Positions 1 to 7,609 of a stretch of 30,270 nucleotides of DNA are shown piece by piece. The stretch's first letter is position 1, and each line of letters opens with the position of its first letter. The notes beneath the pieces are model-generated. The model saw nothing but the letters and a program-made list of their open reading frames with translations. It was not told the origin of the DNA and searched no databases. The stretch is from the NCBI GenBank assembly GCA_050014815.1, contig JBEKCP010000009.1, positions 1 through 30,270 of the forward strand, written 5' to 3'. Both the position numbers and the translations under genes were made by a program. This stretch comes from JBEKCP01 sp050014815. Its GTDB lineage: Bacteria; Planctomycetota; Planctomycetia; Pirellulales; Thermoguttaceae.

Positions 1-348
1 AGTCAATACCGGGCGCCCATTTGGGGTTGCTTCCCCCTTTACGTAGCGGGGCACGGCGCGGACGGGCCGGTGCCGACGGTGCGGCTGCAAACGATTCGGC
101 AGTCGCTCCAGGAGTTCGAGCCGCGGTTGACGGTCCTCCAGTCGTTGGCGAATCTGCCGGCCGAAGAACAGAAATCGCATCGCGCTCTGCTGGACGACCT
201 CCATCGTCGGATGGGAGCGGGCGGCTCGTACCTGTCGCAGATGGAACTCAACCTCGACTGGCCTGCCTATGCGGCACGGGTCTACCGCGCCGCCGAGGAG
301 TTGATCGGCATCAAGACCGAGGCAACTTGGGAGCAGCCGCCGAAGTAG
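1..348 (+). CDS. DUF4091-type secreted protein, C-terminal fragment (5' end outside window)
   Basis: The frame is open from the first base and stops at 346-348, giving about 115 residues, so the 5' part of the gene lies outside the window. The fragment matches the last residues of the next gene (430-3951) almost throughout: both carry DGPVPTVRLQT, then a helical stretch with EPRLT and RALLDD, then WPAYAA, VYRAAEEL and a terminal PPK. The motif DGPVPTVR followed by an E-rich helix is typical of the end of DUF4091 domains, which in PVC bacteria sit on large secreted glycoside-hydrolase-like proteins of unproven activity. The internal ATG at 70 is not a real start, because homology continues upstream of it. 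It is one half of a tandem duplication with its neighbour. No catalytic function can be assigned from this piece alone. Confidence 0.85.
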   Translation, partial: SQYRAPIWGCFPLYVAGHGADGPVPTVRLQTIRQSLQEFEPRLTVLQSLANLPAEEQKSHRALLDDLHRRMGAGGSYLSQMELNLDWPAYAARVYRAAEELIGIKTEATWEQPPK

Positions 349-429
349 GGAGAAGAAACGCACAATTGCGAGGTACGCGAACCGTCACCAAGGATTACAG
401 AGAACCGAGAACCAAAGGGCGACGGCAAG
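349..429 (+). repeat. duplicated intergenic spacer
   Basis: This 81-base spacer between the two DUF4091 genes resembles the spacer after the second copy (3952-4017). Both begin just after the TAG with a GAAGAAACGC element and contain a TCACCA element about 40 bases later. The tandem duplication therefore included the 3' flank. An AAAGGG stretch about ten bases before the ATG at 430 is the likely ribosome-binding site. I see no terminator or promoter. Confidence 0.5.
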
Positions 430-3400
430 ATGACCGGACTGATTCGGATGAGCGGACCACATGCCGAGAAACAACCTGTGCAGCGCCCATACGGAAAATA
501 CGTTGGCGGCGGGCGAACCAGCGGCAGCGTCTTGCTCGCGGGACTGGCGATGCTGTTGTTGTCGGCCTCGCGGGGTTCCGCCGGCGAGTGGCTGTATTAC
601 GAGTGTACGCTCCAGCGGATCCTCTCAAGCGGCGGCAATGTTGTCCTCATGCTCGGCGTGGAGCATGGAGAGGTCCGTGAGCACGCACTGAACGTCGCCA
701 GCGAACCTTACACCGTGTGCCGGATCAAGGAGCACGGCCTGAAGGTGGAGGGAACCCGCCTGCGTGGCCCGATGCATATCCAGGTCGGCCCTGCCACCGA
801 GAAGATCGAACTGGATGTGGCGCTCGACAAGGATGGAACCTATCGCATCGCCTACGGTTGTCCTGACCCGTCTCGGAAGGTCGAGGGGAATGTGACCATC
901 GAGAGGCAGCCAAGTATCATGTCCACAAAGGCCAAGACTTGGTGGCCCCGGAAGGTCGAGGGGAGTGTGACCGTCGAGGTACCCCGAGACACGACGGGCA
1001 ACCAGTGGGTGCTTTGGCTTCAACAGGCCTTTGGGCCAGACACGGGACTGGGGTTGGTGTTCGACGTGGACCGCGCGGCCAAGACACTGACGGCTCTGCC
1101 GGCCGTCGCTGCCGGGTACAACGGAGGGCGCCATCCGGTGGACGCGTCCAAACTCACGTTCGACGGTACGAACCTGGAGGGGGAGGTTGGCATTACCGTT
1201 GTCCCGTCCCTGGCGGGTAAGTGGTCTACCGACTGGGTGCCCGCGCACAGGCAGTCTGTCGACGGCTTGATTAAGGTGAAGGCCGCGCTGGACGGCAAGG
1301 AGAGGGCCGGCAGCTACTCGGCCGTGTTTGGCATCGAGAAACAGCGCCAGGGCCAGGTCGCCGTAAAACCAGTGACCGCAGCGCGGATGCGCGCGTTGGC
1401 CGCCCCCATTGTATCGCTGCAGACCCCGTGGCGGGTGTGGATGGTGACCGGGCCGAGGATCGGCAGGGGTGAGGCTGGCAACCCGACAGTGCTGTACCGT
1501 AACGCCCGCAATGCGTTGGTTCCCACTCCTCTCAGCGCAGAGAGCGCGCAACTGTCCAAGCTGCCGCCCGCGGATTGGCGCGGGCCTGACTATGACGACG
1601 GTCTCTGGGGGCGGTACACCGGCGTCGATCTGTTTTACTTGATGGGGGGGTACGGGTGCCGCGTGGATTGCGATGGACGGAGCGGCACGCACCCCGCGTT
1701 GATGGCGCTGCGTACACGGTTCAAGGTGGCGGATCCCGAACGGGCGACGGACCTGAAGATCGCGGTGGAGTACCTTGGGGGAGTGGTGGTGTACGTCAAT
1801 GGGGTGGAGATGGGGCGGGGCCATCTGCCCGAGGCCAACGTCGAGGCACACACGCCGGCGACGCACTACCCGATCGAGGCGTACACGGTAGAGGATGGCA
1901 CGACACCATTGCCCCCGCTGTACGGGGCAGCACCGGAGGCGAAGTGGCTGCCGCGCTACCAGGCACGGGTACGCAGGATGACGGTTGCCGTGCCGGCGGG
2001 GGTGTTAGTGAAAGGCGCGAACGTGCTGGCGGTGGAACTGCACCGCGCGCCGGTGTGTGGACCGACGGTGGCCCGGAATACCTGGAGTCATCTGGGGATC
2101 TGCGACGTGAGGGTGACTAGCGACAGCGGTTCGGGGGTCATCGCGTACAAAGACGCACTCCGGGGCACGTGGGTCTGGAGCGCACAGGCACTGGAGCAGG
2201 TGACGGAAAAGCCCGTGCCGAGATCCCGTATTCCCGGCGGCTGGTCCAGGGGCGTGTTTCGCGCTTGTGACGAGCCGATGGTGGGGATATCGATGGGCAA
2301 TCCCGCGGACCCGGTTCGCCCACTGCGGATCCTGGTGCCGCGCAACGGCGTGGGCCATGGGCAGACCGTGCTCTCCGACCCGGACGGATTGCGCGGGGTG
2401 AGCGCGAGCGTACGCGACCTCCGCGGGCCGGGCGGAGCGGTCCTGCCGGCAAGAAGCGTGCGGGTGCGGTACGGGACGCAAGGCGCGGATCTCCATTGGT
2501 GCGATGCGCTGATGGAGAGACCGTTGGAGGGCGCGACGACGATCCCGGTGTGGTTGGAGGTGCAGTCGCCGAGAGACCAGCCGACGGGCTGGTACGTGTC
2601 CACGCTTTCGCTCGAAGCAAACGGCAAGACGTTTCAGGTGCCCGTGCAGGTGTTCGTGACGGCCTACACCGTGCCCGACGCGAGGAACCTGCGCTCAGTC
2701 GTGGGGGTGATGCACTCGCCGGAGGCGGTGGCAAACGCCTACGGGGTGCAGCCCTGGTCGGATGCGCACTTCGCGCTCATGGCCAGGTCACTGGAGATGG
2801 CGGGGCAACTGGGCAACGATATCATGTACGTGCCGGTGATCATCGGGACGCACATGGGCTACCGGTCGGGCCTGATTCGCTGGATGAAGACCGAAAAGGG
2901 CCTGCAACCCGACTTCACGCTCTTCGAGAAGTACCTGGACCTGTACCTGCGGTACTGTGCTCCGCCCAAGGCCATCAGTCTGTACGTCTGGAGCCCGGAG
3001 ACCGCGACGGAAGTGGCGGACGCCTACGAGCATCGCGCCGTCCCCACTCGCACGTATACGCCGAAGCGGCCCTTGCAGGTGACGCAGTGGGATCCGCGGA
3101 CGGGGGAGACCACGGACGTGGTGGCGCCCGGCTTCCTGGATGAGGGCGCGGAGGCGTTCTGGAAGCCGATGCTCGACGGCGTCCACGCGATCGTGCGGAA
3201 GCGTGGGTGGTCGGAGCGCGTGATCATGCTGGGGTGCGGCGGAGACATCCGTCCCTCCCAGAAGACCGGGGAGGTCTTCCGGCAATGGGCGCCTTACGCG
3301 CGTTGGGACATCTACTCGCACTTCTCCGGCGACCCGGGTTGCGCGTACAAAGGCCCTCCGCTGCCGGGATCCGCGCCCGACAAGTTCATCGCCATCGGCA

Positions 3401-3951
3401 ATCTCGAGGTGGGCTTGAGGGAAGGCGGTTTGTATGGTTGTGATGAAAATGACGTGTGGCTCCAGAAGCTCGACTTCCTGGTCGTGCCCGTGTATCGCGC
3501 TATGTGCTACGACCGTTCGCCGCCGCCCTCGTTCCTGACGTACCCGATGCAGAGCGGACGATTGGGACGGCTGGGACTGGACTTCTGGCCGGAGAACGTG
3601 CGCTATGCTGGCCTTATCTGGGGTGTCTACCCCGTCCAGTTGCTCGGCCGCGGGCCGGACGGGCCGGTGCCGACGGTGCGACTGCAGACGGTCCGCGAGG
3701 CGCTGCAGGACTTCGAGCCGCGGCTGACCATCATCGAGGCGCTTGCCGCACTGCCCGCCGAGCAGAAGAAGATGTACCGGGCCCTGCTGGACGACTATCG
3801 TCGCCGGTACGGCAATTTCTATGGCTCACCGCTGGTGCCCGAGGCGGACCTCAGCCTCACCTGGCCGGCGTACGCCGCGCAGGTGTATCGTGCCGCCGAG
3901 GAGTTGACCGGCATCAAGACCGACGCGAAATGGGAAGAACCACCGAAGTAG
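430..3951 (+). CDS. secreted DUF4091 domain protein, putative glycoside-hydrolase-like
   Basis: Protein of 1173 residues. After a basic N-terminus a hydrophobic segment (about residues 35-52, VLLAGLAMLLLSASRGSAG) serves as a signal peptide. Residues about 55-300 are beta-rich and hold repeated short elements, including L-K-V-E-G near 104, two RKVEG copies and LTFDG near 242. Residues about 420-560 look like a galactose-binding-type beta-sandwich (GGVVVYVNGVEMGRGHLP). The C-terminal third matches DUF4091: GGDIRPSQKTGEVFRQWAPY near 935 and DGPVPTVR near 1077. In known members this domain follows a TIM-barrel-like region and is found in carbohydrate-related proteins. The catalytic residues and substrate are not established. 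The gene is a tandem paralogue of the fragment at 1-348. The start at 430 is preferred because it precedes the signal peptide and has an AAAGGG upstream. Confidence 0.85.
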   Translation: MTGLIRMSGPHAEKQPVQRPYGKYVGGGRTSGSVLLAGLAMLLLSASRGSAGEWLYYECTLQRILSSGGNVVLMLGVEHGEVREHALNVASEPYTVCRIKEHGLKVEGTRLRGPMHIQVGPATEKIELDVALDKDGTYRIAYGCPDPSRKVEGNVTIERQPSIMSTKAKTWWPRKVEGSVTVEVPRDTTGNQWVLWLQQAFGPDTGLGLVFDVDRAAKTLTALPAVAAGYNGGRHPVDASKLTFDGTNLEGEVGITVVPSLAGKWSTDWVPAHRQSVDGLIKVKAALDGKERAGSYSAVFGIEKQRQGQVAVKPVTAARMRALAAPIVSLQTPWRVWMVTGPRIGRGEAGNPTVLYRNARNALVPTPLSAESAQLSKLPPADWRGPDYDDGLWGRYTGVDLFYLMGGYGCRVDCDGRSGTHPALMALRTRFKVADPERATDLKIAVEYLGGVVVYVNGVEMGRGHLPEANVEAHTPATHYPIEAYTVEDGTTPLPPLYGAAPEAKWLPRYQARVRRMTVAVPAGVLVKGANVLAVELHRAPVCGPTVARNTWSHLGICDVRVTSDSGSGVIAYKDALRGTWVWSAQALEQVTEKPVPRSRIPGGWSRGVFRACDEPMVGISMGNPADPVRPLRILVPRNGVGHGQTVLSDPDGLRGVSASVRDLRGPGGAVLPARSVRVRYGTQGADLHWCDALMERPLEGATTIPVWLEVQSPRDQPTGWYVSTLSLEANGKTFQVPVQVFVTAYTVPDARNLRSVVGVMHSPEAVANAYGVQPWSDAHFALMARSLEMAGQLGNDIMYVPVIIGTHMGYRSGLIRWMKTEKGLQPDFTLFEKYLDLYLRYCAPPKAISLYVWSPETATEVADAYEHRAVPTRTYTPKRPLQVTQWDPRTGETTDVVAPGFLDEGAEAFWKPMLDGVHAIVRKRGWSERVIMLGCGGDIRPSQKTGEVFRQWAPYARWDIYSHFSGDPGCAYKGPPLPGSAPDKFIAIGNLEVGLREGGLYGCDENDVWLQKLDFLVVPVYRAMCYDRSPPPSFLTYPMQSGRLGRLGLDFWPENVRYAGLIWGVYPVQLLGRGPDGPVPTVRLQTVREALQDFEPRLTIIEALAALPAEQKKMYRALLDDYRRRYGNFYGSPLVPEADLSLTWPAYAAQVYRAAEELTGIKTDAKWEEPPK
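874..978 (+). repeat. internal direct repeat, period 75 bases
   Basis: A 30-base unit at 874-903 recurs at 949-978 with two mismatches, in the same reading frame. It encodes RKVEGNVTIE and RKVEGSVTVE, 25 residues apart. It looks like a small recent in-frame duplication of one strand pair within the beta-rich N-terminal region of the DUF4091 protein. Confidence 0.8.
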
Positions 3952-4017
3952 CGCGAAGAAACGCGCAACGACAGAATATGTGAATCGTCACCAGTACTTG
4001 AAAAGAATGAGAGAACG

Positions 4018-5931
4018 ATGAACAGACTTTATGTGACCACAGGCGCCTTCTTGATGTTGGCGCTGGCCGTGCTGCCCGCCTTCGGGCTCATCAATCCGCG
4101 TTTCACACCGACCGAGCTGGTCAGAAGTTCCGAACAAGTTCTTTTGCTGAAAGTCTCGGTGCCCAAGGACAACGTCGTCGCGGCCGAGGTCGTCGAAACC
4201 CTGCGGGGGACGGCGCCCGCCGAAAAGAAAATGAGTCTGCACCTGGAAGCGAACGGCGAGTTGAACGAGGAAACCGTCCAAGCGGCCTTCAACCAGGAGG
4301 CAACGGCCGCGGCCGTGCTGGTGCTCTCGCCGGCCGACAACCTGGACCTGACGAAAGACCCGCTGGGGGCCATCCAGGTTGGCCGCCAGTGGTTCGCGGT
4401 GTTCAAGAAGGACGGGAAACTGTCGCTGGACACGGACCGGCAGGAACTGGGCACCGTCTGGGCGGGCAGCGCGCGGATGCTCGCCGCGGCCACGCGCTAC
4501 GTCGAGCAGGATCCCACCGCCAGTTTCCCCGTCAAGTCCAACATGGTCTGGGGCGGCGATCTGAACCTGGGCAAGCTTCCGGGCCGCGCCAATCGGTGCC
4601 TCGCCGCCGACCTGGGAGAACCGGTCGGACCGTGCGCCATCGTCCTTTGCGACGGCGGAGACCGCGTCTACCAGGCCGGCGCCAAGGGCGAGAAGCCCAG
4701 CGACGCCACCGAGAAACTGAAACTCCGCACCGCCTCGAAAATCGCCGCCCTCGGCGATTTCAGCGGCCACGGCCGACTGGACCTGGCCTCCTGGAACGGC
4801 AAGACGCTCGCGGTGGCCGGCCGGCTGGCGGACGGCACGTTCGCCCCAGCGCAGACCATCGCCGCGGACCTGACGCAATGCCTCTCCCTGGAGGCGATCG
4901 ACGTGGGGTCGAAGGCGGGCGCCGGGCTGATCGTCGGGACCCGGGAGGGACCGCTCTTGGCCGCCCCGGACGGCGCCGGGGGATTCACCCTCCGGCCGAT
5001 TGCCGCCGCCGCGAAGGAGTTGGCAAAGGAGATGGGCGAGGGCGGACTCTGCGTCGCGGCCGATTTCGACCGCCATGGACGTTGCGACGTGATCCAGCTC
5101 TTCTCGAAGGGTCTCTTGACTTATGCCGGAGAGGCCCCCGGGCGATTCAAGGCCCCGGTGAAAACGGCCCTCCGCCTGCCCGAGAAACCCTGCGTGGCGA
5201 TCTGCGGGGATTTCGACGGCGACGGATGGCTCGACCTGATCGTCGGCGGGGAGGGCAGCCTGGCCCTGCTCGCCCGCGACGAGAAGCGGCAATGGCAGAA
5301 CCAGTCGTTCGTCACCGGCGAGTTGGCCTACCACGGCGGCGCCAATCAGCCGAAGATCATCGGCGCCGCCCTGAGCGACATCAACGGCGACGGCCGCCAG
5401 GGCGCGACCCTCTTTTACGCCGACCGAAAACCCATGGCGTTCTTCAACCGCGGCTTCGCCTGTTTCGGCTGGGCGCGGGAACTGGACAGCGCCGGCGCCC
5501 CTGCGGCCGACGCGACCGCCATCCCCGGCCAGGCCGCCCCACCCGCGCCCGTCCTGAAGAGCCAGCAAGCTCTGGACGCGGGACAATCGGCCGGCGCCGT
5601 CCTGGACCTCAACGGCGACGGCATCCCCGACATGCTGGCGGTGGATCCGGCCACGCAGGACGTTTGGGTCTTGCTGGGCGAGAACCAGGAAGGCCCTCGG
5701 ACGCGAACGCTCTCCGTGGCCCTGGCGCCGGAGGTTGCCGGCCCGCTGGTCGTCACGGTGCGCGAAGCGACCCGGTGCGTGGGCATGTACGTCGTTCGGC
5801 CGGGAGTTCCGGCGATCATCGGGCGGACCCACGCGGGCCCGGTCTCGCTGGAGTGGATCGACGCCGAAGGGAAACCCGTAACGCGCAAGGTCGTGGTGGT
5901 GAAGAACTTCACCCGCGTGACAATCCCCTGA
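4018..5931 (+). CDS. secreted FG-GAP/VCBS repeat protein
   Basis: Protein of 637 residues with a clear signal peptide (MNRLYVTTGAFLMLALAVLPAFG). Residues about 25-170 form an unassigned N-terminal domain. The rest holds at least five FG-GAP-like repeats: DFSGHGRLDL near 248, DFDRHGRCDV near 350, DFDGDGWLDL near 398, DINGDGRQG at 454 and DLNGDGIPDM at 530. The DxNGDG or DxDGDG loops in the last three are typical calcium-binding positions of integrin-type beta-propellers, so the protein should be an extracellular or periplasmic calcium-stabilised propeller. Such propellers mediate binding, and no catalytic residues are visible. It lies 66 bases after the DUF4091 gene and 48 bases before the hydrolase gene, consistent with co-transcription. 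GC is high, which creates long false frames on both strands here. Confidence 0.85.
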   Translation: MNRLYVTTGAFLMLALAVLPAFGLINPRFTPTELVRSSEQVLLLKVSVPKDNVVAAEVVETLRGTAPAEKKMSLHLEANGELNEETVQAAFNQEATAAAVLVLSPADNLDLTKDPLGAIQVGRQWFAVFKKDGKLSLDTDRQELGTVWAGSARMLAAATRYVEQDPTASFPVKSNMVWGGDLNLGKLPGRANRCLAADLGEPVGPCAIVLCDGGDRVYQAGAKGEKPSDATEKLKLRTASKIAALGDFSGHGRLDLASWNGKTLAVAGRLADGTFAPAQTIAADLTQCLSLEAIDVGSKAGAGLIVGTREGPLLAAPDGAGGFTLRPIAAAAKELAKEMGEGGLCVAADFDRHGRCDVIQLFSKGLLTYAGEAPGRFKAPVKTALRLPEKPCVAICGDFDGDGWLDLIVGGEGSLALLARDEKRQWQNQSFVTGELAYHGGANQPKIIGAALSDINGDGRQGATLFYADRKPMAFFNRGFACFGWARELDSAGAPAADATAIPGQAAPPAPVLKSQQALDAGQSAGAVLDLNGDGIPDMLAVDPATQDVWVLLGENQEGPRTRTLSVALAPEVAGPLVVTVREATRCVGMYVVRPGVPAIIGRTHAGPVSLEWIDAEGKPVTRKVVVVKNFTRVTIP

Positions 5932-5979
5932 TCTTCAGAATGCGAATCCCTATCAGCCCTGAACCAGAAAGGTGAGAAA

Positions 5980-7230
5980 ATGAATTCGTTGCATGCGTGT
6001 ATCCGTCCAATTCCGGTCGTGCTGGCCCTGTCGGCCATCGTCCTGTGTGGCGCCGCCCGGGCGGCCGAGCCGGGTAGCCAGGACCAGATCCTGACCACGA
6101 AAGTCGGGCCGGTCGATGTGGCCCTGTTCATTCCGGGTGATGTCAAGGTGTTGCGCGGCCTGATCGTCCACGCCATTGGCGGCCAACTCCATAGCGACGG
6201 TCACTGGGCTGAACTCTGCCGCGAATTGCAATTTGGGCTTCTTCTGACGAACATCGATTTGAAGCAGAAGAACCGTCCGCAGAAACTCCGCACGGGCATG
6301 GATGCCGGACTGAAGGAGTTCGCCGAAAAGAGCGGCCACGCGGAATTGCCCTTCGTGCCTTGCGTGGGCACGGGCCATTCGGCGGGCGGCATGGTCGCGC
6401 CCATGCTGCTTTCCACGCCGGAAACAACCTTGACGAACTGCACCAGTTGCAGTTGGATCGCGGATCCCGCGAAACTCTCGCCCGAAGCGGCGCGCGTTCC
6501 CGCCCTCTTCACGCTCGGCGCGCGTCCGGACGCCTTCAACATGCTGCCCGGCATCGAGGGCAACCTGGTGCCCGCGCGCAAGCAGGCCCTGCCCTGGTGC
6601 CTGGGGCTGCAATGGGAGTGTGCCCACGACTTCGCCAATTCGAGGGCCCTGTTCATACCTTGGATTCAGGCTGTTGCCGAGCTGCGAGTTCCGCGGCCGA
6701 TGCCGTCGGCCGGTTCGCCGGTTGTGCTGAAGGAGTTGAAGGAGGACGACGGCTGGCTCGGCGATCGCACGACGATCGAGAGCAACTACGCGACGATCGC
6801 GCCGGCCAAAGAGTTCCGGGGTGACAAGACGCAGGCGGTGTGGCTGCCCAATCGGTCGGTGGCCTGCGTTTGGCGGGCTTTTGAGTCGAAGAGCCCCGCG
6901 GTGGTCCTGCAGGCGTCCGCGGCCGATGGCAGCGCGAAGTTCAGCGACTTCAGGCCCAAGGGCGGGCGGCAAATCTTGATCGATCCCGGCGTGAACGTCC
7001 AGCTTTCCGCGTCGGTCAGCGAGAAGGGGTTTGCGCTCCGCAAAGTGCGGTTCTATGACGGCGACAAGCTGCTCGGCGAGGCGGTTTCCGCCCCGTGGCA
7101 GGCGACGTGGGAAAAGCCGGCCCGAGGAGCGCACGCGGTGCTGGCCGAGTACGAGGGGGCCGACGGGAAGCCCGGCGCATCCCGGCCCGCGCTGGTCATC
7201 GTGCGCCAGGCGGCGTCGGTCGCCAAGTGA
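5980..7230 (+). CDS. secreted alpha/beta-hydrolase-fold protein with Ig-like C-terminal domain
   Basis: Protein of 416 residues with a signal peptide ending near residue 27 (VVLALSAIVLCGAARAAEP). The motif GTGHSAGG places a nucleophile-elbow serine at position 134 (G132-H-S134-A-G136), as in alpha/beta hydrolases such as esterases. Four or five cysteines follow or surround it. The acid and histidine partners cannot be fixed by eye. Residues about 325-412 look like a bacterial Ig-like domain: VRFYDGDKLLGEA, then APWQATW, matching the pattern in which a strand is followed by APY-x-x-x-W. An AAAGGTGAG ribosome-binding site precedes the ATG. Its location beside glycosidases suggests de-esterification of a glycan or a phenolic ester, which is inference. 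Lipase or peptidase activity is not excluded. Confidence 0.75.
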   Translation: MNSLHACIRPIPVVLALSAIVLCGAARAAEPGSQDQILTTKVGPVDVALFIPGDVKVLRGLIVHAIGGQLHSDGHWAELCRELQFGLLLTNIDLKQKNRPQKLRTGMDAGLKEFAEKSGHAELPFVPCVGTGHSAGGMVAPMLLSTPETTLTNCTSCSWIADPAKLSPEAARVPALFTLGARPDAFNMLPGIEGNLVPARKQALPWCLGLQWECAHDFANSRALFIPWIQAVAELRVPRPMPSAGSPVVLKELKEDDGWLGDRTTIESNYATIAPAKEFRGDKTQAVWLPNRSVACVWRAFESKSPAVVLQASAADGSAKFSDFRPKGGRQILIDPGVNVQLSASVSEKGFALRKVRFYDGDKLLGEAVSAPWQATWEKPARGAHAVLAEYEGADGKPGASRPALVIVRQAASVAK

Positions 7231-7286
7231 CGCAATCTGCAAAACGCGAACCCTGGGCCATCTGACATCATCCGCAGGAGGAACAC

Positions 7287-7562
7287 ATGCGATCGTGGAT
7301 TCACTTTGCTGCTGCATCGGTCATAGGTTCATTGGCAGCCTCGGTCTCCCTAACGGAGGCGGCGCCGGTGCAAACCGCTAGGGACTGGTGGCACTCCACG
7401 CCGGCATCCCGCGGGCGGCACGCGAATGGCCCGAACTCGGCGAGCTGTTTGGCGCCTCGTTCGAATGGACGCCGTGGAGAAAGGCCTCGCTTCGCATCGA
7501 GTCTCCGGACCATGGCGTCAATGCTTACCGATCCCGTCAATCTCCTGGGACTGGAGATCTAG
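7287..7562 (+). pseudogene. remnant of a secreted ThuA-domain protein
   Basis: A good ribosome-binding site (AGGAGG) precedes an ATG at 7287 and a signal peptide (MRSWIHFAAASVIGSLAAS, then LTEAAP). After about residue 31 the frame stops making sense. In the frame shifted by one base, from about 7382 to 7525, the reading is GLVALHAG, WPELGELFGASF, PWRK and SPDHGV. This matches the core of the ThuA-like family (PF06283), in which G-K-G-L-V-x-x-H-A is followed by a W-x-x-x-x-E-L-x-G-x-F block and a P-D-H-P block. A TAG in that frame at 7379 excludes a simple alternative start. The gene has therefore lost most of its length and its frame. The original signal-peptide frame runs to a TAG at 7560-7562. 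Confidence 0.6.
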
Positions 7563-7609
7563 CCAAGCGGGATTTCAGATACCAGGCACAACACCGCGGG
7601 GAAATCACC

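Noticed and set aside
3988..5832. Long open frame on the - strand opposite the FG-GAP gene
   Set aside because: High GC and strong third-position bias open the antisense frame. The translation shows no domain or signal peptide, while the + frame has clear repeats.
4389..5975. Second long + strand frame inside the FG-GAP gene
   Set aside because: Its product is arginine- and proline-rich with no family features, typical of a shifted reading of a GC-rich gene.
7388..7609. Upstream extension of the GH38 reading frame to a GTG at 7388
   Set aside because: This part carries ThuA-type similarity and no signal peptide. The ATG at 7610 has a ribosome-binding site and precedes the leader.
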